From: Chryseobacterium sp. JM1
GTDB taxonomy: Bacteria > Bacteroidota > Bacteroidia > Flavobacteriales > Weeksellaceae
DNA length: 64,000 nucleotides
NCBI RefSeq assembly: GCF_000737715.1
Contig: NZ_JPRN01000024.1
Location: 1-64,000 of the forward strand
Direction of reading: 5' to 3'
Positions 56,533 through 64,000 of the stretch are shown piece by piece; position 1 is the first letter of the stretch, and the number at the start of each line of letters is the position of its first letter. Under the pieces are notes generated by a model. It saw only the letters and a program-made list of their open reading frames with translations. It was not told the DNA's origin and did no database searches. The translations under genes and the position numbers were made by a program.

Positions 56533-58242
56533 TTACTGAGCATTTTTTAAAGCTTTGGCAATAATATTCATCAACATAACAGAATTGGATACATTAGTCC
56601 TTAACGGGCTTCCCCATTGACCCAAAACAGGTCTCTTATTACCATCTAATAGCCACGGATAACTGTTGCTGTTTACCGGAGGTGCACTGTTTATATAAAC
56701 CGACATTCCACCATCTCCGAACCAATAGAACTCATTCGCTTTAGATTTGAATGCCACCGGGTTATTAGAGGATGCGCTTCTGGATAAGATATCAATTAAG
56801 TTTGCATTATAACTTCCTCTCAGATCTCTGGCGATACAGGCGTCATTGCCGAAAATTTTTCCTCTTGCATCTCCAAAATCTCCAAGCAGTGTCCCGTCAG
56901 TACTTGAGTTGACAGCCGTACAGTCACTCCAATCTCCAAGACTTACTGACCCTGCCACAATACTATTAAGTAACTGCACAGTATATGTTCCCCTGGTCTC
57001 GGTAAACCAGAGAACTGTCCCGCCATTGTTAATAAAGTTAAGAATAAGATTGGCATCACTACTGCTGGACACATCATAAGCATAACCTACGATCAGCATT
57101 TTATATCCCGCTGTATTTAAATCCGAAACATTACCGCTAGTCACATTACGTCTTGTAACATCCCAACTACCTATTGTTTTAACGGTTCCAGAGGGTCCAA
57201 AATTATTAGTACTGTACATCGCAGTTCCCAATCCTCCATTGCCTCCGTTATCTACTGAATAAGGACTTGCGCCTAAGGCTAATATTTTCAGCTTTGATAA
57301 ACTAAATCCGGCAATAACAGGAAAGTTTACAGTGCAGGCGGATCCACCAATATTCACTATAAAACTCGCTGTTCCTGCTGAGGCTGGTGTCCCGCTTACT
57401 GTATAGGTAATGCTTCCTGAGCCGGTATTAAAGCTTCCGGCAGCGATATTGGCTGTCAGGCCACTAACTCCCGTTGATGTAATGTTTTGGCCTGCATAAG
57501 GGCCACCATTACCTGCGGTGTATGGTATTGTAAACGATACTCCATTAGCGGTGGAGTTCATAACCAATGTGCCTGTCGTAGTGGCGCTTCCGCAGTTTAA
57601 TGTGGCCTGTCCTGGATTTATATTGACATTCACATTCACAGAACAGGAAGATCCACCCATATTAATGGTGAAAATAGCTGTCCCGCTACTTGCCGGAGTT
57701 CCGGCTACGCTGAATACGAGATTTCCAGATCCATTAGTGAAATTTCCTGCAGGAATACTTGCTGTTAAGCCTGTGACTCCTGTAGAATTGATATTTTGTG
57801 CCGGGTAAGCTCCTCCATTACCGGCAGTATAAGGCACCGTAACAGAAACGCCATTTGCCGGTTGCTGACTTACTGCAGTACCTGTAGAACTTGCTCCTGT
57901 ACAATTCAAGGTAGCAGTGCCGGGAACGCTGTTTAGAGGTCTTCCACAAATCTCCAGCCATTGGTTTTGAGGTGCCGCTGCCCAGTAATTATAACACTTT
58001 GTATCGGTATTATAAACCCATAAACCATCAACAACTGAATCTCCAATTGTAGGTCCAATGGACGCAATATTGGATGTTGTAAGCCTTGGGAATAGTACAC
58101 CGGTATTGTTTGTCTTGGAAACAATATCTAAAACTGTTTTCTGATGAGGTGACGATGTGTCTATCCCAACTTTGCCTCCCTGACTGTATAAATTTGATAA
58201 TAAAAGGATGCATAATAGAAATAATAATTTTTTTCCTGTCAT
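56533..58242 (-). CDS. Secreted protein with two ~100-residue tandem repeats
   Basis: A 569-aa exported protein (signal peptide ends NLYSQ, ~20). The N-terminal region GKVGIDTSSPHQKTVLDIVSK...LFPRLT is shared with the protein at 62787-63911. Residues ~108-205 and ~212-308 are two similar beta-rich repeats (each with TATLNC or QATLNC, VPYTAGNGG, NINSTGVTGLTA, GTPASSGTA and a Cys in GGSSC). The C-terminal ~250 residues (LKILALGASPYSVDNGG, VLWFTETRG, FYWFGDGGMSVY) look like an alpha/beta globular domain. I do not recognise an enzyme family. Probably a surface or secreted protein; no T9SS sorting motif is evident. Confidence 0.8.
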   Translation of the reverse strand: MTGKKLLFLLCILLLSNLYSQGGKVGIDTSSPHQKTVLDIVSKTNNTGVLFPRLTTSNIASIGPTIGDSVVDGLWVYNTDTKCYNYWAAAPQNQWLEICGRPLNSVPGTATLNCTGASSTGTAVSQQPANGVSVTVPYTAGNGGAYPAQNINSTGVTGLTASIPAGNFTNGSGNLVFSVAGTPASSGTAIFTINMGGSSCSVNVNVNINPGQATLNCGSATTTGTLVMNSTANGVSFTIPYTAGNGGPYAGQNITSTGVSGLTANIAAGSFNTGSGSITYTVSGTPASAGTASFIVNIGGSACTVNFPVIAGFSLSKLKILALGASPYSVDNGGNGGLGTAMYSTNNFGPSGTVKTIGSWDVTRRNVTSGNVSDLNTAGYKMLIVGYAYDVSSSSDANLILNFINNGGTVLWFTETRGTYTVQLLNSIVAGSVSLGDWSDCTAVNSSTDGTLLGDFGDARGKIFGNDACIARDLRGSYNANLIDILSRSASSNNPVAFKSKANEFYWFGDGGMSVYINSAPPVNSNSYPWLLDGNKRPVLGQWGSPLRTNVSNSVMLMNIIAKALKNAQ

Positions 58243-58704
58243 TTTTCTTCTTGTATTTTAAAATTGTTTTTTATTAAATATTTTGTGCACAATATATTTC
58301 AGACTTTATTTTCATCGGCTTAATAAATGCTGTTCACCTTTTGAGTAATATCTGTAATCCCTTAAAATAAAAGGAATAAACAGTGCTCTTGGTAGTAAAA
58401 AATACCATGATGAATAATTTTATAATGAAAATGTAAAAAGAGATTATATAAAGTAGAATAGTGCGCTTTTCACCTGAAATTATATCCCGGCAAGAATGCG
58501 CATAAGTAATAAAGTCGTTTTTTTCATTTGTAGAGATGTGTTTTTATATTCGAAAGTTTTTTTAATACGATCTAATTGCAATATTAGCTATAAAACTAAC
58601 CATCACAAATAGCAGATATCTGTCATTTTCACCAATCCTTTTAATATTATGAGAATAGAAAATAGCTTTTGTGTGTATAATTTTTTAACAGGGCTTATTC
58701 CACT
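58243..58704. other. 462-bp AT-rich gap
   Basis: Upstream region of the secreted repeat-protein gene. I see no gene, RNA or repeat, and no clear TAnnTTTG box. Confidence 0.4.
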
Positions 58705-58741
58705 AAAAAGCCTCAGAATCAGAGATTCTAAGGCTTTTTTT
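58705..58741 (-). terminator. Terminator after bacteriocin-like peptide genes
   Basis: AAAAAGCCTCAGAATC (58705-58720), AGA loop, GATTCTAAGGCTTTTT (58724-58739), one mismatch; A's and T's on both sides allow use in either direction. Confidence 0.8.
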
Positions 58742-58792
58742 AATGATTGTATTTAAGATATGGTTATCAGAGAAATGATAACGTTTTTAGTC

Positions 58793-58939
58793 TTAGCTCA
58801 ATATATCGCATGGAGCAATGCATATCACCCACGGACATCTTTTGATTCCCGGAGGCGGACAGCAGGCTTCAGAGCAGCTTAATGCTCCACCATTGATATT
58901 TTTTAAATGATCTCTTGAGATTTTTTTAATATTTTTCAT
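58793..58939 (-). CDS. Bacteriocin-like double-glycine leader peptide (48 aa)
   Basis: The leader MKNIKKISRDHLKNINGG ends in a GG processing site. It is followed by a ~30-residue core with six Cys and five Pro (ALSCSEACCPPPGIKRC, then PWVICIAPCDILS). The form matches the 'bacteriocin-like' precursors of Chryseobacterium, exported by C39-peptidase ABC transporters. Activity and modification are unknown; no transporter is in the window. It lies 28 nt after the sister peptide gene and is followed by a strong terminator. Confidence 0.75.
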   Translation of the reverse strand: MKNIKKISRDHLKNINGGALSCSEACCPPPGIKRCPWVICIAPCDILS

Positions 58940-58967
58940 AATAAAGTAATTGGGTTAAACTTAAAAT

Positions 58968-59111
58968 TTAGGGCTGATTTCCGCCGCCACATCCGTCATA
59001 TGGCATACAGTGCCATTTTCCATTGATTAAACATATCTGGCCGCCAGGGCAGTTGATGCCTCCTTTAATAGCCTTCAATTTCTGTCTTTCGATTTTTTTA
59101 AGATTTTTCAT
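58968..59111 (-). CDS. Bacteriocin-like double-glycine leader peptide (47 aa)
   Basis: The leader MKNLKKIERQKLKAIKGG is nearly the same as that of the downstream peptide, followed by a different core INCPGGQICLINGKWHC then MPYDGCGGGNQP with four Cys. Probably the first gene of a two-peptide transcript. The conserved leader with a divergent Cys-rich core is typical of secreted peptides cut at GG. Function unknown. Confidence 0.75.
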   Translation of the reverse strand: MKNLKKIERQKLKAIKGGINCPGGQICLINGKWHCMPYDGCGGGNQP

Positions 59112-59334
59112 ATAATTTAGGTTTAGTTCTAACCGAAATTAATCAATTTTCTTTAACTAAAATAAAATTATTATAAAAATATTTCTCTTAAATGAGTTTT
59201 ATTGTATAATATTTTCATGTTAAAAACCCTATGATTCAATAAAATATAATGCATGAAAGCTTTGAGAAATACCGTTTAATCTTGACATAGAATGCTATGA
59301 TGAAATCAGGAACTTTCTGAAAAAACGAATAGTT

Positions 59335-60129
59335 TTAAAGCACGAGCAGACTGTGATTCATCGTAAACGCAATGAGTTCCGCTGAAGTTTTAGTGTTTGT
59401 TTTCTTTCTAAGGTTTCGTTTATGGTTTTCTACTGTATGATAGGAGAGGAAAAGCTTCTCTGCAATTTCCGGGCTGTTCAGGCCCTGTGCCATAAGTTTC
59501 AGAACGTCTTTTTCACGATGGGTTATAGTAGGTTTTTCCATATCTATTTTACGCAGATCCTGATCAATATGCCTGAAATACTGAACTTCATTATCCGTAA
59601 AATCCATGAAGGAAAGTAATGGCATATTTTGAATAATGAAATGGGAAAGATCATAAATAAATACGATAGAAGCCTTGATTTCGTAATTATGGGTAATTTG
59701 AATAGGGGATTGCAGTAATATCCAGCGGTATTCTCCATTCCGGTCTATCATTCTGCCATAATGATTGAAGGTTACATCCGTTTTTCCTTCCCTTAGAAAC
59801 TGTAAACGCACGTTGGCAGAAAATACAAAGGCCGCCATTAAATACGCTCTGTCTTGCGGATGGAATAGATTCATAAAAAATTCAGTACCTGAATCCATCC
59901 AGTCTTCCTTTTTAAATGGAGTAAACTGTTCAATATTTTCACTGATCCGTTCAGTTTTCATTCTTGTGCCATTATTAATAAACCATAAGTAAGGTCCTAT
60001 GGCAAACCTTTTAGCATTTTTAATGGAATCATCAAAAAAATCAAAATAATTTTTGGGCAGTTTACCGTCTTTCTTGTCAAAATAATCATTGAACTGCTGT
60101 TCATTTATAGGGTTGATCTTTTTTTTCAT
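59335..60129 (-). CDS. LuxR-type regulator with PAS-like sensor (copy 1)
   Basis: A 264-aa protein. An N-terminal region of ~190 residues includes a PAS-like fold (FFMNLFHPQDRAYLMAAFVF, RMIDRNGEYRWILLQS, IKASIVFIYDLSHF), followed by a GerE/LuxR HTH (~195-258: THREKDVLKLMAQGLNSPEI, LFLSYHTVENHKRNLRKKTN). No receiver domain. It is about 80% identical by eye to the next gene upstream. It probably senses a small molecule or cell state and activates nearby secreted-protein or peptide genes (inference). Confidence 0.85.
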   Translation of the reverse strand: MKKKINPINEQQFNDYFDKKDGKLPKNYFDFFDDSIKNAKRFAIGPYLWFINNGTRMKTERISENIEQFTPFKKEDWMDSGTEFFMNLFHPQDRAYLMAAFVFSANVRLQFLREGKTDVTFNHYGRMIDRNGEYRWILLQSPIQITHNYEIKASIVFIYDLSHFIIQNMPLLSFMDFTDNEVQYFRHIDQDLRKIDMEKPTITHREKDVLKLMAQGLNSPEIAEKLFLSYHTVENHKRNLRKKTNTKTSAELIAFTMNHSLLVL

Positions 60130-60266
60130 AGCACTGTAAATAAAATGGTTATATAAAATGGTTCTGATAATCTTTATAATGGTAATATCTTTATTAAACG
60201 CGTTTTACTGTATCATATTTTAATTTAAAAGATTTAGCATTAATATAATATCAAATTTTGTCTTAC

Positions 60267-61058
60267 TTAAAGCACAAGTAGACTGTGATTCATCGTAAAC
60301 GCAATCAGTTCGGCTGAAGTTTTAGTGTTTGTTTTCTTTCTAAGGTTTCGTTTATGGTTTTCCACTGTATGATAGGAAAGGAAAAGCTTCTCTGCAATTT
60401 CCGGACTGTTGAAGCCCTGGGCCATAAGCTTTAGAACATCTTTTTCGCGTTTTGTAATAGAAGGCTTGTCTACATCTATTTTATGCAAATGCTGATCAAT
60501 ATGCCTGAAATACTGAACTTCGTTATTAGTAAGATCCATAATGGAAAGCAACGGCAGATTTTGAATAATAAAATGGGAAAGATCATAAATAAATACTATG
60601 GAAGCTTTTATTTCGTCATCATGGGTAATTTGGAGGGGTGATTGAAGCAATATCCAGCGATACACTCCATTTCGGTTGATCATTCTGACATAATGATTGA
60701 ATGTAATGTCAGTTTTTCCTTCCTTTAAAAACTGCAAACGTAAATTGGCGGAAAATACAAAAGAAGCCATGAGATAAGCTCTGTCTTGTGGATGGAACAG
60801 ATTCATAAAAAACTCAATATCTGAATCTATCCAGTCTTCCTTTTTAAAAGGAGTAAACTGTTCAATATTTTCGCTGGTTCTTTCTGTTTTCAGTTCTGTA
60901 CTGTTACTGATAAACCATAAGTATGGGCCCAGGGCAAAGTTTTTAGCCTTTTCAATGATATCATTAAAAAAATCAAAATAATTTTTAGGCAGGTCACCAT
61001 CAATTTTATTAAAATAATCATTAAACTGTGCTTCATCGATAGGATTGATTTTCTTCAT
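60267..61058 (-). CDS. LuxR-type regulator with PAS-like sensor (copy 2)
   Basis: A 263-aa tandem paralog of the downstream regulator with the same layout: PAS-like region and LuxR HTH (ITKREKDVLKLMAQGFNSPE, then identical LFLSYHTVENHKRNLRKKTN to the C-terminus). The DNA-binding end is almost identical between copies, while the sensor part differs at scattered positions, consistent with a duplication in which the sensory input is diverging. 137 nt separate the two, so each may have its own promoter. Confidence 0.85.
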   Translation of the reverse strand: MKKINPIDEAQFNDYFNKIDGDLPKNYFDFFNDIIEKAKNFALGPYLWFISNSTELKTERTSENIEQFTPFKKEDWIDSDIEFFMNLFHPQDRAYLMASFVFSANLRLQFLKEGKTDITFNHYVRMINRNGVYRWILLQSPLQITHDDEIKASIVFIYDLSHFIIQNLPLLSIMDLTNNEVQYFRHIDQHLHKIDVDKPSITKREKDVLKLMAQGFNSPEIAEKLFLSYHTVENHKRNLRKKTNTKTSAELIAFTMNHSLLVL

Positions 61059-61519
61059 AACATTATAAATAAAATGGAATATTTTTTAAATAAAATGTGT
61101 CTGATATCTTGTTTGCAACGGTAATTACACCAATAATTACTTGATATTAACTGTACTGTTGAAAGGGAAAAGACACATGAAAAGCACTAAGATTAAAAAT
61201 TCTTAATGTCCGTTTAGCTGGTTATGCATACGCATTTATATGAACAAAATTTCAGTAAATATTGAACATTTTTGTTGTTTCCGGCTGTTTATGAGAAATG
61301 GTTAGAAGTAGTAGAATTGATGCGTTTTGCCGTTTTAAGGCTAAAGAATTTTATAGGGTATTTAAATTGGATTCCAAAAAAATTTTAGAGATGGAAATCT
61401 GAATAATAACAAAGCATCGGTATCCCAAACAAAATAATTAGATGAAAATTAAATCAAACTCTTAAAAAATATGAAAGAATAAAAAATATACCGATGCGAT
61501 GTTATACATTTAAATAAGT
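61059..61519. other. 461-bp gap with a 10-bp inverted repeat
   Basis: GCATCGGTAT (61414-61423) and ATACCGATGC (61488-61497) form an inverted repeat downstream of the minus-strand gene at 61520, possibly part of its terminator. Nothing else is recognised. Confidence 0.4.
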
Positions 61520-61756
61520 TTATTTTTGAATAGCATAATCATATACCGTATCTTCAGTGAGATACAGATACAGTTTTGTTTTAAATATTCCGAAAAACGA
61601 TTTTTTCAGAATAAAAACACGCTCGTTTGTATGTAATTTCTGGATCTTATATTCAACAAGAAAACATTCAAGATCGTCTATGTTTTTCCCAATTAATTGG
61701 TCTTCAGATATAATATTGTGGTTTTTATCATGGAAATAATATCTTTTAGCTTTCAT
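61520..61756 (-). CDS. 78-aa hypothetical protein
   Basis: A small basic protein starting MKAKRYYFHDKNHNIIS, with beta-type patterning (RVFILKKSFFGIFKTKLYLYL) and no Cys or signal peptide. No family recognised. It lies 44 nt downstream of the HTH gene at 61801 on the same strand, which supports expression as a unit. Coding confidence is moderate. Confidence 0.45.
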   Translation of the reverse strand: MKAKRYYFHDKNHNIISEDQLIGKNIDDLECFLVEYKIQKLHTNERVFILKKSFFGIFKTKLYLYLTEDTVYDYAIQK

Positions 61757-61800
61757 CCCGGGAGTGTTTTTTATTTGTGAAGTTTTTTATTCTTTTCCTG

Positions 61801-62103
61801 TTATTTTTTTTTCCAGGCTGCCAAAGTATTTCGGCTCAGTTTAAATACTGAAGCAATGGCAGTATTAGTCATGTTATTTTTTCTTTGATACTCCAATATT
61901 TTTGCAATACTTTCATCATCATAAGATTTGTGTTCATTATTTGTTTCACCATCATGAAATAAAATGTGGTTGAGGGTGATCACCTCTAATGACGATAACT
62001 TTTTCTTTTCTAATAAATATTTGCAACGGGAAATTTTTTCAGGAAACTTTTTTGAAACGATGTCTGAAAAGATTTTCACATAATCAGGTCCTTGATTTTC
62101 CAT
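61801..62103 (-). CDS. Small helix-turn-helix protein
   Basis: 100 aa from MENQGPDYVKIF at 62103 (a longer frame to 62151 overlaps the upstream gene). Helical throughout. The C-terminal segment DDESIAKILEYQRKNNMTNT, AIASVFKLSRNTLAAWKK is a helix-turn-helix of the transposase/Psq type. Often paired with the following HTH family in Chryseobacterium. It could be a domesticated transposase DNA-binding subunit or a regulator; no catalytic domain is present. Confidence 0.6.
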   Translation of the reverse strand: MENQGPDYVKIFSDIVSKKFPEKISRCKYLLEKKKLSSLEVITLNHILFHDGETNNEHKSYDDESIAKILEYQRKNNMTNTAIASVFKLSRNTLAAWKKK

Positions 62104-62131
62104 GATTATTATGTTTTTTGGATGTGTATTC

Positions 62132-62554
62132 TTATGATTTATATTTTCCAAGCCACTTGTATAGTGTGGTTTTAGGAATTCTATATTCTGTAATCACTTG
62201 GTTTCTAGTCTTTTCTCCGCTTTTTATCAGGTTTAAAATAAAATCAATAATTTCTTTTGTATAAATGTTTTTCCTGAATTTGGGCAATCCCGATTCGTGC
62301 TTTACGACAGACTGATTTTTTACAAGTGCCGGAGCATACCAGATCAGATGCTGGGTGTAAATTCTGAAAAAATCATATTCTAAAATTTTGCTCCATCTCA
62401 ATATGACTTCAGAATCAAGACTTTTTGAAGAATACATGGCATTGATCTCATCCTCTGAACACTTAAGGAACTTGCAGATACGGTAAGTGTCAATTCCAGA
62501 TTCCGATACTCTTTGCCGGATGATCTGGCCTATGTGTATATTTTTAAAATCCAT
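62132..62554 (-). CDS. HTH protein of the Chryseobacterium 'transposase-like' family
   Basis: 140 aa from MDFKNIHIGQII at 62554; the frame extends to 62641, but the MDFKN start is the conserved one. The N-terminal part (IIRQRVSESGIDTYRICKFLKCSEDEINAMY) is an XRE-like helix bundle. The middle is LRWSKILEYDFFRIYTQHLI. The C-terminal LPKFRKNIYTKEIIDFILNL with NQVITEYRIPKTTLYKWLGKY is an IS3-OrfA-like HTH. No DDE domain or terminal repeats are near, so this is not a complete insertion sequence. Such genes recur beside bacteriocin-like peptide genes and may regulate them (inference). Confidence 0.65.
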   Translation of the reverse strand: MDFKNIHIGQIIRQRVSESGIDTYRICKFLKCSEDEINAMYSSKSLDSEVILRWSKILEYDFFRIYTQHLIWYAPALVKNQSVVKHESGLPKFRKNIYTKEIIDFILNLIKSGEKTRNQVITEYRIPKTTLYKWLGKYKS

Positions 62555-62786
62555 TAATTCTCTATTTAAATTACTGAATATGAAACCTGTTGTTGTTCTG
62601 ATTTTTACCAGACCACAAGCCTCTGAAAGGCTTGTAATCATGATAAAATATATAAAATGTGTTTTTTTAAATTTGATGCCGGTAACACTTCTTGGTTATT
62701 TAATTCAAATATTAGAAAGTTGATCCTGTGCTTTTATAGTAATAAAGGGACGAATTTAAATTCTAGGGTATAAGAATTACTTCAGC

Positions 62787-63911
62787 TTAAAATTGTTCCG
62801 CTATAATAGCCCAGGTATAAGGGTTAGGGCCGTTTACATACCAGGTCACTCTATAATATCTATTGTTATTATAATCTAAAATGTTGGCCATATTCTTTTC
62901 TCCGTTAGCCAGAGACTGCTTACTGCCATTACTGAATAGATTCTGAAAAGTAGCAAAATTGGAAGAATTAAAGGTGAGCACATTGGCATCATATTCAAAT
63001 CCATTAGTAGCATAATTTGTTTCTACCCCCATATAAAGTCGCTTATTGGTTAAAGGATTGGAAGCTAAAGCCATCTGAGGTCCGTTAAAGTTCGAATTAA
63101 ATCTGAAGACCATTCCTCCTACAGTGATCGTTTTAGAAGGATCTCCTCCTGATGCGTTATAGATAGTTTTCTTTACGGACAACCCTTCTTGTGCGTTACC
63201 TCCTGGCTGAAACCTCACCCAAACGCTTCCATCAAAATAATAATATCCGATATCTGTTACATTGATCGTTTGCCCGGCAGGAGCGGAATCTACCTGTGTT
63301 ACGTATATCAGTGTTCCGGCTTGCGCTGCCGTATAATTTTTTGCCCGGAGCTGATTTCCTGTAATGAGAGGAGATTTGATCCCATCTAGCCTGCTGGCAT
63401 CTGTGGGACGTCCTATTACTTCCAGGTTTAAATTAGGTGAAGTTGTTCCTATCCCTACATTCCCATTATCTTTTGCAACAAAATCTGTCCCTGGATCCCT
63501 TGCAGTAGAACCGTCGGATTTGGTGCCTAGCTGTACCATCGTGTTAGAAGGATCGTTTATCCACGCATCATTGGTAGTATCCCCGGAAGAACCGGAAACT
63601 TTTTGCCAAATGTTGCCATCGAAATAATAATAGCCTGCAGCTATAATATTTGTGGTTTTTGGAGAAGGTGAAGACACAGCAGAAGTTGCATATATCAGTG
63701 TTCCTGTCTGGTTTGTGGCATAGTTGGAATCTGCAGATTTTATCTGATCCCCGGTAAGCCTTGGTGCAATAATACCCTCCGGTTTACTGCCATCACTAGT
63801 TTTTGATGTTACGTCAAGGGTGGCTTGGGGGCTGCTATTGTTAATTCCTACTTGCGAGATTGCGAGAGGGCTTATCATGAGAGTCATAAGTGTTATAAAA
63901 TTTGTTTTCAT
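62787..63911 (-). CDS. Secreted protein with two homologous N-terminal repeats
   Basis: A 374-aa exported protein (signal peptide ends LAISQ, ~20). N-terminal VGINNSSPQATLDVTSKTS with APRLTGDQIKS...YATNQTGTLIYAT...YYYFDGNIWQKV is repeated at ~155-235 as VGIGTTSPNLNLEVIG...SPLITGNQLRAKNYTAAQAGTLIY...YYYFDGSVWVRF (listed in pieces). The C-terminal ~130 residues are a separate beta-rich domain ending YTWAIIAEQF. The opening matches that of the protein at 56533-58242, so both belong to one family of flavobacterial surface or secreted proteins of unknown role. Confidence 0.78.
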   Translation of the reverse strand: MKTNFITLMTLMISPLAISQVGINNSSPQATLDVTSKTSDGSKPEGIIAPRLTGDQIKSADSNYATNQTGTLIYATSAVSSPSPKTTNIIAAGYYYFDGNIWQKVSGSSGDTTNDAWINDPSNTMVQLGTKSDGSTARDPGTDFVAKDNGNVGIGTTSPNLNLEVIGRPTDASRLDGIKSPLITGNQLRAKNYTAAQAGTLIYVTQVDSAPAGQTINVTDIGYYYFDGSVWVRFQPGGNAQEGLSVKKTIYNASGGDPSKTITVGGMVFRFNSNFNGPQMALASNPLTNKRLYMGVETNYATNGFEYDANVLTFNSSNFATFQNLFSNGSKQSLANGEKNMANILDYNNNRYYRVTWYVNGPNPYTWAIIAEQF

Positions 63912-64000
63912 AAAAAATCTTAAAATGATTGTTGCTTCAAAATTGATTCATTTTTGATGCGGTGTCCAGTAGCATAGAGCTATCAGACTTTTTAAGAGTT

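Noticed and set aside
61801-62554. Complete insertion sequence
   Set aside because: Two HTH genes resemble transposase DNA-binding parts, but there is no DDE catalytic domain, and I found no terminal inverted repeats or target duplications.

Overview
The window looks like a Chryseobacterium-type genome (Flavobacteriia, Weeksellaceae). The evidence is low GC, type IX secretion C-terminal sorting domains, SusC/SusD and TonB receptors, Flavobacteriia-style promoters (TTG, 17-23 nt, TAnnTTTG), DUF6443-type RHS proteins and double-glycine 'bacteriocin-like' peptides. No 16S or other phylogenetic marker is present, so the genus is an inference.

Layout. 1-7.4 kb: tail of a T9SS cargo protein, two large secreted RHS/YD-repeat proteins (the second broken at two poly-A tracts) and a small membrane protein. 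7.7-16.7 kb: minus-strand TonB receptor and beta-propeller phytase pair, a secreted subtilisin-like protease, then small metabolic or unknown genes. 16.8-56.1 kb: a genomic island of about 39 kb integrated in tRNA-Ser(TGA). It is bounded by a 14-bp direct repeat (16906-16919 and 56054-56067) and has a CTnDOT-like integrase next to the tRNA. No relaxase or conjugation gene was seen in it. 56.1-64 kb: chromosome-like genes: secreted repeat proteins, two bacteriocin-like peptides, two tandem LuxR-type regulators and small HTH genes.

Island cargo. (i) A complete, translationally coupled His-Xaa-Ser operon hxsA-hxsD-hxsB-hxsC: a repeat protein with a peptidoglycan-binding tail, plus two radical SAM enzymes. 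(ii) A minus-strand defence block: XRE repressor, PIN/DUF4935 protein, trypsin-like protease, T5orf172 nuclease, and Hachiman HamA/HamB. Near-identical ~38-bp palindrome-containing repeats lie upstream of both the PIN and the hamA transcription units. (iii) A TlpA-like/SusC/SusD unit followed by DUF6520, MauE/DoxX and a TPR-AraC regulator. (iv) Seven 23-bp iteron-like repeats and a large hairpin ahead of two small HTH genes. (v) A type I restriction-modification locus built for DNA inversion: hsdM, expressed hsdS, convergent silent hsdS with no ATG, tyrosine recombinase, hsdR, with 39-bp identical inverted repeats at the two hsdS starts. (vi) An unrecognised 351-aa gene, a DUF262/DUF1524 (GmrSD-like) protein, and McrB/McrC.

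The island therefore pairs a layered anti-DNA arsenal with a peptide-modification operon and an envelope uptake module. The best candidates for new biology are the shared operator repeats joining the XRE/PIN/protease and Hachiman units, the iteron array, the multi-stem RNA-like element at 30357-30443, and the HXS operon as island cargo.
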